Notes under the pieces: generated by a model
Databases searched by the model: none
What the model saw: the letters and a program-made list of their open reading frames with translations, nothing else
What the model was told of the DNA's origin: nothing
Made by a program: the position numbers and the translations under genes
Source of the DNA: an uncultured Erysipelotrichaceae bacterium
GTDB taxonomy: Bacteria > Bacillota_I > Bacilli_A > Erysipelotrichales > Erysipelotrichaceae
Direction: 5' to 3'
DNA: 10,145 nt
Assembly: GCA_944325295.1 (NCBI GenBank)
Contig: CALUZL010000033.1
Coordinates: 1-10,145, forward strand
Part shown: piece after piece, positions 1 to 7,031 of the stretch
Layout of the letters: every line of letters begins with the position of its first letter
Position numbering within the stretch: position 1 is the first letter of the stretch

Positions 1-713
1 GCGGTTATATTCTGGCTTGTATTTTGGGGATTGTCGATTATGGACCAATGCTTGAAGTTATAAACGAAGGTAAAGTCTTTGCCTTGCCGGAATTCATTTT
101 ACCGTTTTCAACCGGTGGCATGTTTGAAGAGTATACTTTTAACCCTCTGCTTCCGGCAGCTTTGGCTATCTTGCCGATATCGCTGGTAACAATATCCGAG
201 CATATCGGTGATCATACCGTCTTGAGCAAGATCTGTGGTATCGATTTTTTGAAAAATCCCGGTCTTGATCGCACTCTCATCGGTGATGGTGTGGCTACTT
301 CGGTAAGCGCTCTTATCGGTGGTCCGGCAAACACGACTTATGGCGAGAATACGGGTGTCATCGGTATGACTAAAGTTGCTTCGGTGTATGTTACTTTCGG
401 CGCAGCGTGCATAGCGATCATCATTTCACTTTTTCCGATGGTCTCAGCATTTATTGAAACGATCCCCAGTTGTGTACTTGGAGGTATGTCGATCCTGCTT
501 TATGGAGTTATCGCCTCAAACGGTCTTAAAGTCCTCATCGACAATCAGGTCGATCTTGGAGCACAGCGCAATCTGATCATCGCCAGCGGTATGTTAGTCA
601 TTGGATTGGGTGGCGCTATATTCCCGATCGGAAATATCATCTCGCTTTCCGGTACCGCGCTGTCGGCTTTAGTCGGTGTCATCCTCAATCTGGTACTGCC
701 AAGATCTAAATAA
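1..713 (+). CDS. uraA: Uracil permease (NCS2 family), C-terminal part, 5' end outside window
   Basis: Membrane symporter that imports uracil with protons for pyrimidine salvage. The frame is already open at the window's first bases (codons in phase from position 3), so this is the C-terminal ~236 residues of a protein that is usually about 420-430 residues; the TTG at 24 is an internal codon, not a start. The NCS2 signatures are visible: SEHIGDH (Glu codon at 198) matches the substrate-binding helix of UraA, and GGPANTTYGENTG (Glu codon at 345) is the uracil-transporter signature with the second key Glu. Long hydrophobic stretches follow (near 380-450, 460-530, 570-630 and 640-700), as expected for the last membrane helices. 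It ends with a basic PRSK tail and TAA. Xanthine/uric acid members of the same superfamily differ in these motifs, so uracil is the best substrate guess. The downstream gene is convergent, and a terminator follows. Confidence 0.93.
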   Translation, partial: GYILACILGIVDYGPMLEVINEGKVFALPEFILPFSTGGMFEEYTFNPLLPAALAILPISLVTISEHIGDHTVLSKICGIDFLKNPGLDRTLIGDGVATSVSALIGGPANTTYGENTGVIGMTKVASVYVTFGAACIAIIISLFPMVSAFIETIPSCVLGGMSILLYGVIASNGLKVLIDNQVDLGAQRNLIIASGMLVIGLGGAIFPIGNIISLSGTALSALVGVILNLVLPRSK

Positions 714-725
714 CAGATTGAGAAG

Positions 726-780
726 TCCGTATTAATTAAAACCCTTAAATCAAGTGTATTTAAGGAAATAAATAAACGGA
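726..780. repeat. Two-tier imperfect inverted repeat downstream of uraA
   Basis: CCTTAAAT (743-750) and ATTTAAGG (758-765) form a perfect 8-bp stem with a 7-base loop. Further out, TCCGT (726-730) can pair with ACGGA (776-780), leaving an A/T-rich internal loop. No run of T follows on the plus strand, so it is not a classical terminator. On the minus strand it is followed by a short T-rich stretch. It may be a 3' UTR structure or a mobile-element remnant; its function is unknown. Confidence 0.45.
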
Positions 781-797
781 TCACTAAATATTAAAGT

Positions 798-831
798 AAA
801 AGGACGCTATTTGAAGATGGTGTCCTTTTTT
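798..831 (+). terminator. Rho-independent terminator after uraA
   Basis: AAAAGGACGC (798-807) pairs with GTGTCCTTTT (820-829), giving a 10-bp stem with one G-U wobble and a 12-base loop; the T run covers 826-831. It lies about 85 bases after the uraA stop. The run of A before the stem gives T-rich sequence on the other strand, so it could also stop transcripts arriving from the convergent sulfatase gene. Confidence 0.85.
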
Positions 832-994
832 AGACAGTGGGAAGTCTTGCGTTTAAGGTCAAAAGGCAAGTCAGGCAAAGTAAATCGCTGACACTTGTGT
901 GGTTTGTTATAAAAGAGCTTTGTCAATATGGTTTAGATGCCTTTGAAAAAATGTACGATATTTTAAATTGGGTGATCTGCTATTACAATCTGTA

Positions 995-2953
995 CTATTC
1001 TTCACTTTGATAGCGGACATCCGCTAAAAATGAACGTTTTGCGAAATAATCGGTGTTCATTATTGCATAGGAGATATTGAAGGCGTTGGCAACAGAGACG
1101 TTGACTTCATCTATTTCAGCTTGGGCAAGTGTTTTGTTAGTGAAAGGAATAAAGGTATTGGTCGAGGCCAGATAGATCCCGTCTTTGTTGATCCAATCGG
1201 AATTCGGGAAGATGACAAGGGATTCATCTTCAAAGATGTCATTTCCAATGTATAGTCGCGGATCGTACTTTAAACCAAAAAGATTGGCAATCGTCGGTAC
1301 TTGATCAAACGTCGAGTTTACTTGGGTAAATTGTGTCGCTTCAAGATTTGGATTATACATAAAAAACGGTGTTTTTGAAATGGCATACGTCTCATTTCGA
1401 TCCATCAGAAGTGAATAAGTAGCGATCTCATCCTCGCTCAATTTAAAAGGATTGTGATCGGAGTAAAGGCAGATGATGGTATTGTCAAGCTTATCGTTTT
1501 CTTCAAGCAATTCAAGCAATCTTACCAATGCTTTATCAAGCTCGATCGCTTTTGAAAGATAACGCTTGATCTCGATGGGATATTCCGGATGGACGGCGTC
1601 GATCTCTTCAAGGTAGCGGTCACCAAGGGTCGAGCTCTCATCGTAGGGCCAATGAGTACTTGAGGTGATGATAAAACTGAAGAAGCGATCGGAATCGATG
1701 AAATGGGGAACAGCTTCTTCGATCAGATCAAGATCGCTTTGCCAACCCTGAATGATATCGATGTCGAGATCATCAAGATTGTAGTATTCATCAAACCCAA
1801 AAGACTCGTGCAGATCTTTACGATCATAATATTGATCATACCAATTGTGAAACGAATAAGTGTCATAACCGGCATTTTTAAAAAGGTGGCCTATGGCTTG
1901 CGGATAGGCGTTTGTCGGCACTTCGTTGGGCGTACAGACATCGTTATAAGGCACCAATGAAACTCCGGCAATGAATTCACTTTCTCCAGTGGTGCAGCTG
2001 TATTTTGGCGTGTAGTGATTGCTGAACCAATAGCCATCATTCATCATCATATAAAGAGTCGGTGTCAATTCTTCATCGATAGCCATGTAGTCAAAAGATT
2101 CTACCAAGAGATAGATAAAGTTGTAGTTTTCAAACTCGCCGGTATGCTCATTTTCCAAAGTATAAGTCTTGCTTAAAAGATACTCGTCGATCAATTTGAT
2201 ATCCGGATCTTCTTCTTTTTGCATGGCTTCTAACAAGCGCGAATCATCGATTTTAAGGTTAGTTTCCTCAGGATCTTCACTCTTTTGCGGATCCGGCATG
2301 ATGAGTTCTATCTCGTTTTCCGGTTCGATGAAAAGGGCGGTGACATCACGGACCAAAAAGTGATCAAGGCCGATCTTATCGATTAAAAGATCGTTGTTGT
2401 TGAAACGTCGATAAGTATCTTTAAGACTTATAGCCGTATTTGAGATGTCAAGGGAAAGATAGATGAGAAAGCTTAAAATGAATGCACCAAATAGATCGGC
2501 AATCACAAGGAGCAGATCGAAATCTAAACGATCGTCATGGCGATCTTTTATGAAATACACTAAAAGGACAGCCGGTATCAAAAAAAGTGTCCAGTAATAC
2601 CACTTGGCATCACGAATAAAGGTCAGGACATACTCGCTTATACGGCCGGCGCCATCGGAAACAGCACCAAAAGAATAATAGTTATCCAAAAAGTTTTTAA
2701 ACTCCAGTTGGACAAAGCCATAGACAACCAATAAAAGCACAATGGCCAATATAAACCATTTGGCGATGCGAAATGGTATGAAAGATATGATCAAAGAAAG
2801 GATCATAGACAGCGTCAGATCGAAAAGAGCGATCCTTATGATCGTCATATAGTAAAGATCAAAACCGCCGTAGATATGAAACAGGATCTCGATCATAAAA
2901 AAAGAAACAAAAAATAAAAAAAGATTTTTAAAGAACGCCTGATATTTTTTCAT
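995..2953 (-). CDS. LTA synthase family sulfatase (phosphoglycerol transferase-like), membrane anchored
   Basis: A 652-residue membrane enzyme of the LtaS/alkaline-phosphatase superfamily. LtaS enzymes move glycerol phosphate from phosphatidylglycerol onto a growing lipoteichoic acid chain outside the cell. The N-terminal third has about five hydrophobic segments (roughly residues 9-30, 40-60, 66-82, 118-135, 147-168), then an acidic linker (205-260), then the extracellular catalytic domain. Expected catalytic features are present: metal-binding Glu285 in VESFD, nucleophile Thr322 in TTGESEF (aligning with TSDSEF-type motifs), His434 in SSTHWPY, and Asp499-His500 in LYSDHNP. The length is close to LtaS (about 646). 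The ATG at 2953 has no Shine-Dalgarno; a -10-like box sits six bases upstream (see promoter). It ends with TAG. LtaS, an LTA primase or another phosphoglycerol transferase are all possible; the sequence alone does not separate them. It is monocistronic here, with convergent uraA downstream and divergent rsmE upstream. Confidence 0.88.
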   Translation of the reverse strand: MKKYQAFFKNLFLFFVSFFMIEILFHIYGGFDLYYMTIIRIALFDLTLSMILSLIISFIPFRIAKWFILAIVLLLVVYGFVQLEFKNFLDNYYSFGAVSDGAGRISEYVLTFIRDAKWYYWTLFLIPAVLLVYFIKDRHDDRLDFDLLLVIADLFGAFILSFLIYLSLDISNTAISLKDTYRRFNNNDLLIDKIGLDHFLVRDVTALFIEPENEIELIMPDPQKSEDPEETNLKIDDSRLLEAMQKEEDPDIKLIDEYLLSKTYTLENEHTGEFENYNFIYLLVESFDYMAIDEELTPTLYMMMNDGYWFSNHYTPKYSCTTGESEFIAGVSLVPYNDVCTPNEVPTNAYPQAIGHLFKNAGYDTYSFHNWYDQYYDRKDLHESFGFDEYYNLDDLDIDIIQGWQSDLDLIEEAVPHFIDSDRFFSFIITSSTHWPYDESSTLGDRYLEEIDAVHPEYPIEIKRYLSKAIELDKALVRLLELLEENDKLDNTIICLYSDHNPFKLSEDEIATYSLLMDRNETYAISKTPFFMYNPNLEATQFTQVNSTFDQVPTIANLFGLKYDPRLYIGNDIFEDESLVIFPNSDWINKDGIYLASTNTFIPFTNKTLAQAEIDEVNVSVANAFNISYAIMNTDYFAKRSFLADVRYQSEE

Positions 2954-2959
2954 AGGAAT

Positions 2960-2987
2960 ATTTTACAACAATTTAGCACTAAGTAAA
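2960..2987 (-). promoter_or_regulatory. Candidate promoter of the sulfatase gene, predicting a leaderless mRNA
   Basis: On the minus strand TTTACT (2987-2982) lies 16 bases before TAAAAT (2965-2960). Six bases separate this -10-like box from the ATG at 2953, so transcription would start at or within a base or two of the start codon. No Shine-Dalgarno is present in the 48-bp intergenic region. The boxes overlap those of the divergent rsmE promoter. This is inferred from pattern only. Confidence 0.45.
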
Positions 2988-2995
2988 GTTATAAT
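2962..2995 (+). promoter_or_regulatory. Candidate promoter of the rsmE operon, predicting a leaderless mRNA
   Basis: A perfect TATAAT (2990-2995) stands six bases before the rsmE ATG at 3002, so the transcript would begin at about the A of the ATG. There is no Shine-Dalgarno upstream. The -35 element is poor: TTTACA (2962-2967) is 22 bases away, longer than usual, and nothing better is seen at 16-18 bases. The -35-like box overlaps the -10 box of the opposite promoter, so the two promoters may compete. Confidence 0.45.
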
Positions 2996-3001
2996 AATGT
3001 T

Positions 3002-3688
3002 ATGCAACAATACTTTGTCGATGCAAAACTCAATGTCGGTGATGAGTACAGGCTCGATGATGAGATCTTGTTTCATCTTAAGAAGGTCTTACGAAAGCGC
3101 AATGGTTACAACATGCGCCTTGTCGCCAACGGACATCTGTATTTAGGAGAGCTTTTTGACGACACCGCTAAGATCCAAAAGGAACTTTTTGAAGACAGGG
3201 AACTGCCCTATGATCTGGTTTTGGCGATGGCTTTGATCAAGAATGATCGTTTTGAATGGGCAGTACAGAAAGCTACGGAACTGGGAGTCAAGCGCATTAT
3301 TCCACTTATGACCGAACGCACACAGATCAAAGATCATTCACAAGCCAAACGTCTGCTCCGTTATAAAAAGATCGCCAAAGAAGCTGCTGAACAATCATTT
3401 AGGCTCATGGTGCCTTTGATCGATGACTTCAAGCGTCTTGAAGACATTGAAACGCTTCATTTTGATAATAAGCTTGTAGCTTACGAAAGGGAAGAGCAAC
3501 ATCTTTTGAGTGATGATCTAAAAAATGATACGATCGTCATCATCGGTCCGGAAGGCGGTTTCAGTGATGACGAATACAGAAGGCTCATCGAAAATGGTTT
3601 TGTGAGCATATCGCTGGGAAAGCGCATTTTAAGGGCGGAAACCGCAGCGGTTTGTGCTTTAAGTATTATCGCAAGAGGTATGGAATGA
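3002..3688 (+). CDS. rsmE: 16S rRNA (uracil(1498)-N(3))-methyltransferase RsmE
   Basis: A SPOUT-class methyltransferase that uses S-adenosylmethionine to methylate N3 of U1498 in 16S rRNA of the 30S subunit. It has 228 residues, slightly shorter than the usual ~240-250. The N-terminal PUA-like part contains the typical HLKKVLRKRNG (residues 25-35). The knotted C-terminal domain has KATELG (90-95), a conserved TER (104-106), AAEQS (128-132), GPEGGF (182-187, the SAM-binding loop) and LGKRILRAETA (205-215). The start at 3002 gives the normal family N-terminus although no Shine-Dalgarno precedes it; a TATAAT box six bases upstream suggests leaderless translation. It is the first gene of a five-gene overlapping chain, and its TGA overlaps the mtaB ATG as ATGA. 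rsmE followed by mtaB is a common order in Bacillota. Confidence 0.95.
   Translation: MQQYFVDAKLNVGDEYRLDDEILFHLKKVLRKRNGYNMRLVANGHLYLGELFDDTAKIQKELFEDRELPYDLVLAMALIKNDRFEWAVQKATELGVKRIIPLMTERTQIKDHSQAKRLLRYKKIAKEAAEQSFRLMVPLIDDFKRLEDIETLHFDNKLVAYEREEQHLLSDDLKNDTIVIIGPEGGFSDDEYRRLIENGFVSISLGKRILRAETAAVCALSIIARGME
3674..3678 (+). promoter_or_regulatory. mtaB: Ribosome binding site fixing the mtaB start
   Basis: AGAGG at 3674-3678 lies six bases before the ATG at 3685. This supports 3685 over the in-frame TTG at 3652, which would add 11 residues that are only rsmE sequence read in another frame. Confidence 0.7.
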
Positions 3689-4956
3689 AAAGATATGCAA
3701 TGATGGTATTGGGTTGTAAAGTCAATGACTACGAAGCTCATTACCTTAAAGAACAGATGGATAAAGATTATAGAGAAGTCAACTTCAACGAAGAAGCCGA
3801 CGTCTATATTATTTTTACTTGCTGCGTCACAAACACAGCTGAAGCTAAGACCAGGAAATTTATACGTCATGTACGACGTGAGCATCCCGAAGCTTATCTT
3901 TGTGTTGTCGGTTGTTATGTTCAAAGCAAACACGATGACAAGATCTTTGAAGATGTCGATCTTTTAGTCGGATCGAAACATAAAGGAAAGATAAAAGAGT
4001 ATATCGACAGAAAGGAAAAGGCTGATCTTTTTGACAAATTTGAAAACGATCGCTTTGAAGATTTGTTTGTAAATGAATATCGCGGCAAGACAAGAGCTTA
4101 TTTAAAGATCCAGGACGGGTGTAATCAATTCTGCACATATTGTGTGATCCCTTATGCCCGTGGCGCTGAGCGCTCGGCAGCATTTGCCAAAATCATCGCT
4201 CAAGCCAAGATCTTGGCCAAAAATTCAAAAGAAATAACGCTGACGGGGATCCACACAGGGCGCTATCGCGATGAAGACCACGATCTTTACGATGTCCTGA
4301 AAGCTCTTTGTGCTATCGATGAGCTCAAGACGATCAGATTGTCGTCGATCGAGATCACGGAAGTCAGCGACAAGATCGCTAAGCTTATGGCCGAAAACGA
4401 TAAGATCGCCAAACATCTACACATCCCCCTGCAAGCCGGAAGTGACGAGATATTAAAAGCGATGCATCGCCCCTATACGGTAAGCGAGTTTAAAGACCGC
4501 ATCGCCAAACTACGGGTAATGATCCCGGGACTTTTAGTCTCAACAGATCTCATTGTCGGCTTCCCATCTGAGACCGATGAGCTCTTTATGAAGACCAAGG
4601 AAACGCTTAGAGCGATCGGCTTTAGTTTTGTGCATGTCTTTCCTTATGCCAAAAAAGATCATACGGTGGCTGCGACTATGAAAGAGCAGATTAGTGCCGA
4701 CGAGAAAAAACAAAGGGTACGTGAGATCATAAAGATGCAAAAAGAAATCACCGCTAAGATCCAAGAGAACTATCTCGATAGAGAAGTGTTCGTCTTGGCT
4801 GAGATTTTTGAAGATGGTTTTACCTTCGGGCATTCCAAAGAATATCTGCCGGTCTACGTACTGGGAAATTATGCCGGCGGCACTTTTTTAAAGGTGCGCA
4901 TAACGAAAGTAAAAGATGGTAGAATTATAGGGGAAGTGATCGAAGATGTTGCTTAA
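3685..4956 (+). CDS. mtaB: tRNA t6A37 methylthiotransferase MtaB (radical SAM)
   Basis: Adds a methylthio group to N6-threonylcarbamoyladenosine at tRNA position 37, giving ms2t6A. It has 423 residues from the ATG at 3685, near the family norm. Domains in order: the N-terminal MTTase domain with three conserved Cys (Cys11 in LGCKVNDYE, Cys46 in FTCCVTN, Cys77 in VGCYVQ) for one 4Fe-4S cluster; the radical SAM core with Cys146, Cys150 and Cys153 in DGCNQFCTYC for the second; and a C-terminal TRAM domain (about 360-420) for tRNA binding. LGCKVN-x-YE near the start and IPYARG after the radical SAM motif point to MtaB rather than MiaB or RimO. One oddity is that the residue before Thr-Cys46 is Phe where most members have Asn. 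Its ATGA overlap with rsmE and 11-base overlap with murE imply translational coupling. Confidence 0.93.
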   Translation: MKRYAMMVLGCKVNDYEAHYLKEQMDKDYREVNFNEEADVYIIFTCCVTNTAEAKTRKFIRHVRREHPEAYLCVVGCYVQSKHDDKIFEDVDLLVGSKHKGKIKEYIDRKEKADLFDKFENDRFEDLFVNEYRGKTRAYLKIQDGCNQFCTYCVIPYARGAERSAAFAKIIAQAKILAKNSKEITLTGIHTGRYRDEDHDLYDVLKALCAIDELKTIRLSSIEITEVSDKIAKLMAENDKIAKHLHIPLQAGSDEILKAMHRPYTVSEFKDRIAKLRVMIPGLLVSTDLIVGFPSETDELFMKTKETLRAIGFSFVHVFPYAKKDHTVAATMKEQISADEKKQRVREIIKMQKEITAKIQENYLDREVFVLAEIFEDGFTFGHSKEYLPVYVLGNYAGGTFLKVRITKVKDGRIIGEVIEDVA

Positions 4957-6409
4957 TGAACTTTTTAAAAACGCACCAAATATCGAGATAAAAGATATCA
5001 CCGTCGATTCACGCAAGACGATGACTGACGGTATCTTCTTTTGTATCAAAGGTTTTAAAACGGACGGACACAAATACGTGAAAGAGGCGATCAATAACGG
5101 TGCAAAGGTCATCGTATACCAAGACGATATCGATACGTCTTTAAAAGCTATCTATATCAAAGTCGATGACGTAGTCAAAGTCCTCAATCAGGTCGCGAAA
5201 AAATTCTTTGCCGATCCTTCAAATGAGTTGGAGATGTTTGGGGTCACGGGAACAAATGGCAAGACGACTATCGCCATGCTACTGAAGCAGGTCTTGGATG
5301 GCTTTGAACCCTGTGGCTATATCGGGACTTTAGGAGTTGAGTATCTCGACAAGCGAGTTGAAGCCAACTTGACAACACCGCCGATAATCGATCTCAATCG
5401 TTATTTAAAGGCAATGGTCGATAGTAATGTCAGGGCGAGCGCTGTGGAAGTATCTTCGATCGGTATCGAGCAAAAACGCATCGATTCAATTCATTTTGAC
5501 GTAGCGATATTTACTAATTTTACTCACGATCATCTGGACTATCATGGAACGATGGAGAACTATTTCAACAGTAAAAAACGTTTCTTTGATCGATTGCCTT
5601 TTGGCACCATCGCCATAACAAACGCCGATGATCCTGTCGGTTTAAAGATCGTTGAAGACACAAAAGCACATGTAGTGACCTACGGCATAAAAAATGAAGC
5701 CGATTATCGGGCAAGTGATATCAAGATGGAAGAAAACGGAACTTCTTTTGTGTTAGAACATGAAGGACGAAACTATCTTATAAACACAAATCTTGTCGCG
5801 ATGTTTAATGTGTACAACCTCTTGGCGCTGATCGCTGCGCTTTCGGAGCGGGGCTATGACCTCGATACCTATATCAACCGGTTGCGAAGCCTCAAGGCGG
5901 TACCCGGTCGTATGCACAAGATCGAAGAAGGTCAAAACTTTAATGTCATAGTCGATTTTGCCCACACTCCCGATGGTTTACGAAAAGTCTTTGAATATGC
6001 CCAAAAGATAACGCCGTCCTCCAAAAACATCATCAGTGTCTTTGGCAGTGCCGGTGGTCGCGATCGCAGCAAACGCAAGATCTTTGGTGAACTTGCCGAC
6101 AATTACTGTGACAAGATCATCCTGACCGAAGACGATCCCCGCGATGAAAACCCTGTCGATATCGCCAAGGAGATCGCTAAAGGCATCAAGATCCATGAAT
6201 ATGTGATCGTCGAGACCAGAGAAGAAGCTATCGCTTGTGCCATATCGATGATGAACAGCGGCGATACACTTTTAGTACTTGGAAAAGGGGATGAAGACTT
6301 TATCTATCGCAGTTTTGGTAAAGAACCATATCTTGGCGATGATAAGGTAGCAGCAAAATACATAAAGAAGATGAAGGAGGAAAAAAATGAAACTGGCAAA
6401 ATATATTGA
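4946..6409 (+). CDS. murE: UDP-N-acetylmuramyl-tripeptide synthetase (MurE ligase)
   Basis: Cytoplasmic Mur ligase that uses ATP to add the third amino acid to UDP-MurNAc-L-Ala-D-Glu in peptidoglycan synthesis. At 487 residues it is full length. The N-terminal substrate domain has DSRK (21-24) and GxxFFCIKG; the central ATPase domain has the P-loop GVTGTNGKTT (99-108), TTPP (143-146), the THDHLDYHGTMENY region (193-206) with Lys210 as the likely carbamylated lysine; the C-terminal domain has DFAHTPDGL (337-345) and GSAGGRDRSKR (367-377). The amino-acid selection motif reads DDPR (396-399) instead of the DNPR of meso-DAP enzymes, and the usual GKGHE reads GKGDE (446-450), so the third residue cannot be assigned safely. 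It starts at ATG 4946, 11 bases inside mtaB, after AGGGGAAG. It stands outside the usual mur cluster and is coupled to deoC by a 23-base overlap. Confidence 0.92.
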   Translation: MLLNELFKNAPNIEIKDITVDSRKTMTDGIFFCIKGFKTDGHKYVKEAINNGAKVIVYQDDIDTSLKAIYIKVDDVVKVLNQVAKKFFADPSNELEMFGVTGTNGKTTIAMLLKQVLDGFEPCGYIGTLGVEYLDKRVEANLTTPPIIDLNRYLKAMVDSNVRASAVEVSSIGIEQKRIDSIHFDVAIFTNFTHDHLDYHGTMENYFNSKKRFFDRLPFGTIAITNADDPVGLKIVEDTKAHVVTYGIKNEADYRASDIKMEENGTSFVLEHEGRNYLINTNLVAMFNVYNLLALIAALSERGYDLDTYINRLRSLKAVPGRMHKIEEGQNFNVIVDFAHTPDGLRKVFEYAQKITPSSKNIISVFGSAGGRDRSKRKIFGELADNYCDKIILTEDDPRDENPVDIAKEIAKGIKIHEYVIVETREEAIACAISMMNSGDTLLVLGKGDEDFIYRSFGKEPYLGDDKVAAKYIKKMKEEKNETGKIY

Positions 6410-7031
6410 TCATACCTATTTGAAGGCCGATGCAAAAAAAAGCGATATTGAAAGATTGTGTAAAGAAGCTGTTGAGTACGATTTCAAAAGTGTCTGCATT
6501 AATCCGTCATATATCCCTTTGACAAAAAAACTTCTTGAAGGTAGCGATGTCATGGTTTGTACGGTCGTTGGCTTTCCTTTAGGACAGATGTCGACCAAAG
6601 CTAAAGTATTTGAAGTCATCGATGCTTTAGAGATGGGTGCTGATGAAATCGATATGGTGCTCAATATCGGCCATCTTAAAGATCGCGATCTTGACTATGT
6701 GACCCAAGAGATCGCTGCTTGCAAAAAGGCTTGCGGTGATCATACCTTAAAAGTCATCATTGAAGCTTGTCTTTTGACTGATGAAGAAAAAGTATTGGCT
6801 TGTGAGTGCATTATGCGTGCAGGAGCTGACTTTGTAAAGACATCTACCGGCTTTTCACTCCATGGCGCAACATTTGAAGATGTCGAGTTACTGAAAAAAA
6901 CGGTTAAAGACAAAGCGAAAGTAAAGGCGGCCGGCGGCGTCAAGACGCACGAGGATTTTTTAAAGATGATCGAACTTGGTGCTGAGCGCATCGGCACATC
7001 TTCCGGCGTCAAACTGATGGAGGATAAGTAA
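6387..7031 (+). CDS. deoC: Deoxyribose-phosphate aldolase DeoC
   Basis: Class I aldolase that cleaves 2-deoxy-D-ribose 5-phosphate to glyceraldehyde 3-phosphate and acetaldehyde, the last step in using deoxynucleosides as carbon source. At 214 residues it has the usual size of the short bacterial form. Visible signatures are YIDHTYLKADA near the start, CTVVGFPLG (58-66), EIDMVLNIG (87-95) with catalytic Asp89, FVKTSTGF (149-156) with the Schiff-base Lys151, and KAAGGV (180-185) with the second Lys180. Start ATG 6387 follows a perfect AAGGAGG (6374-6380, six-base spacer) that lies inside the murE 3' end; the genes overlap by 23 bases. Its TAA shares one base with the next ATG. No phosphopentomutase or nucleoside phosphorylase gene is nearby, which is unusual for a deo gene. 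Confidence 0.95.
   Translation: MKLAKYIDHTYLKADAKKSDIERLCKEAVEYDFKSVCINPSYIPLTKKLLEGSDVMVCTVVGFPLGQMSTKAKVFEVIDALEMGADEIDMVLNIGHLKDRDLDYVTQEIAACKKACGDHTLKVIIEACLLTDEEKVLACECIMRAGADFVKTSTGFSLHGATFEDVELLKKTVKDKAKVKAAGGVKTHEDFLKMIELGAERIGTSSGVKLMEDK

Noticed and set aside
3652..3684. Upstream TTG start for mtaB adding 11 residues
   Set aside because: The added residues are rsmE sequence in another frame; AGAGG is correctly placed for ATG 3685, which also gives the usual family N-terminus.
3481..3933. Minus-strand 150-codon open frame across the rsmE/mtaB junction
   Set aside because: It is antisense to two well-supported genes, has no family features, and is explained as a shadow of their codons.
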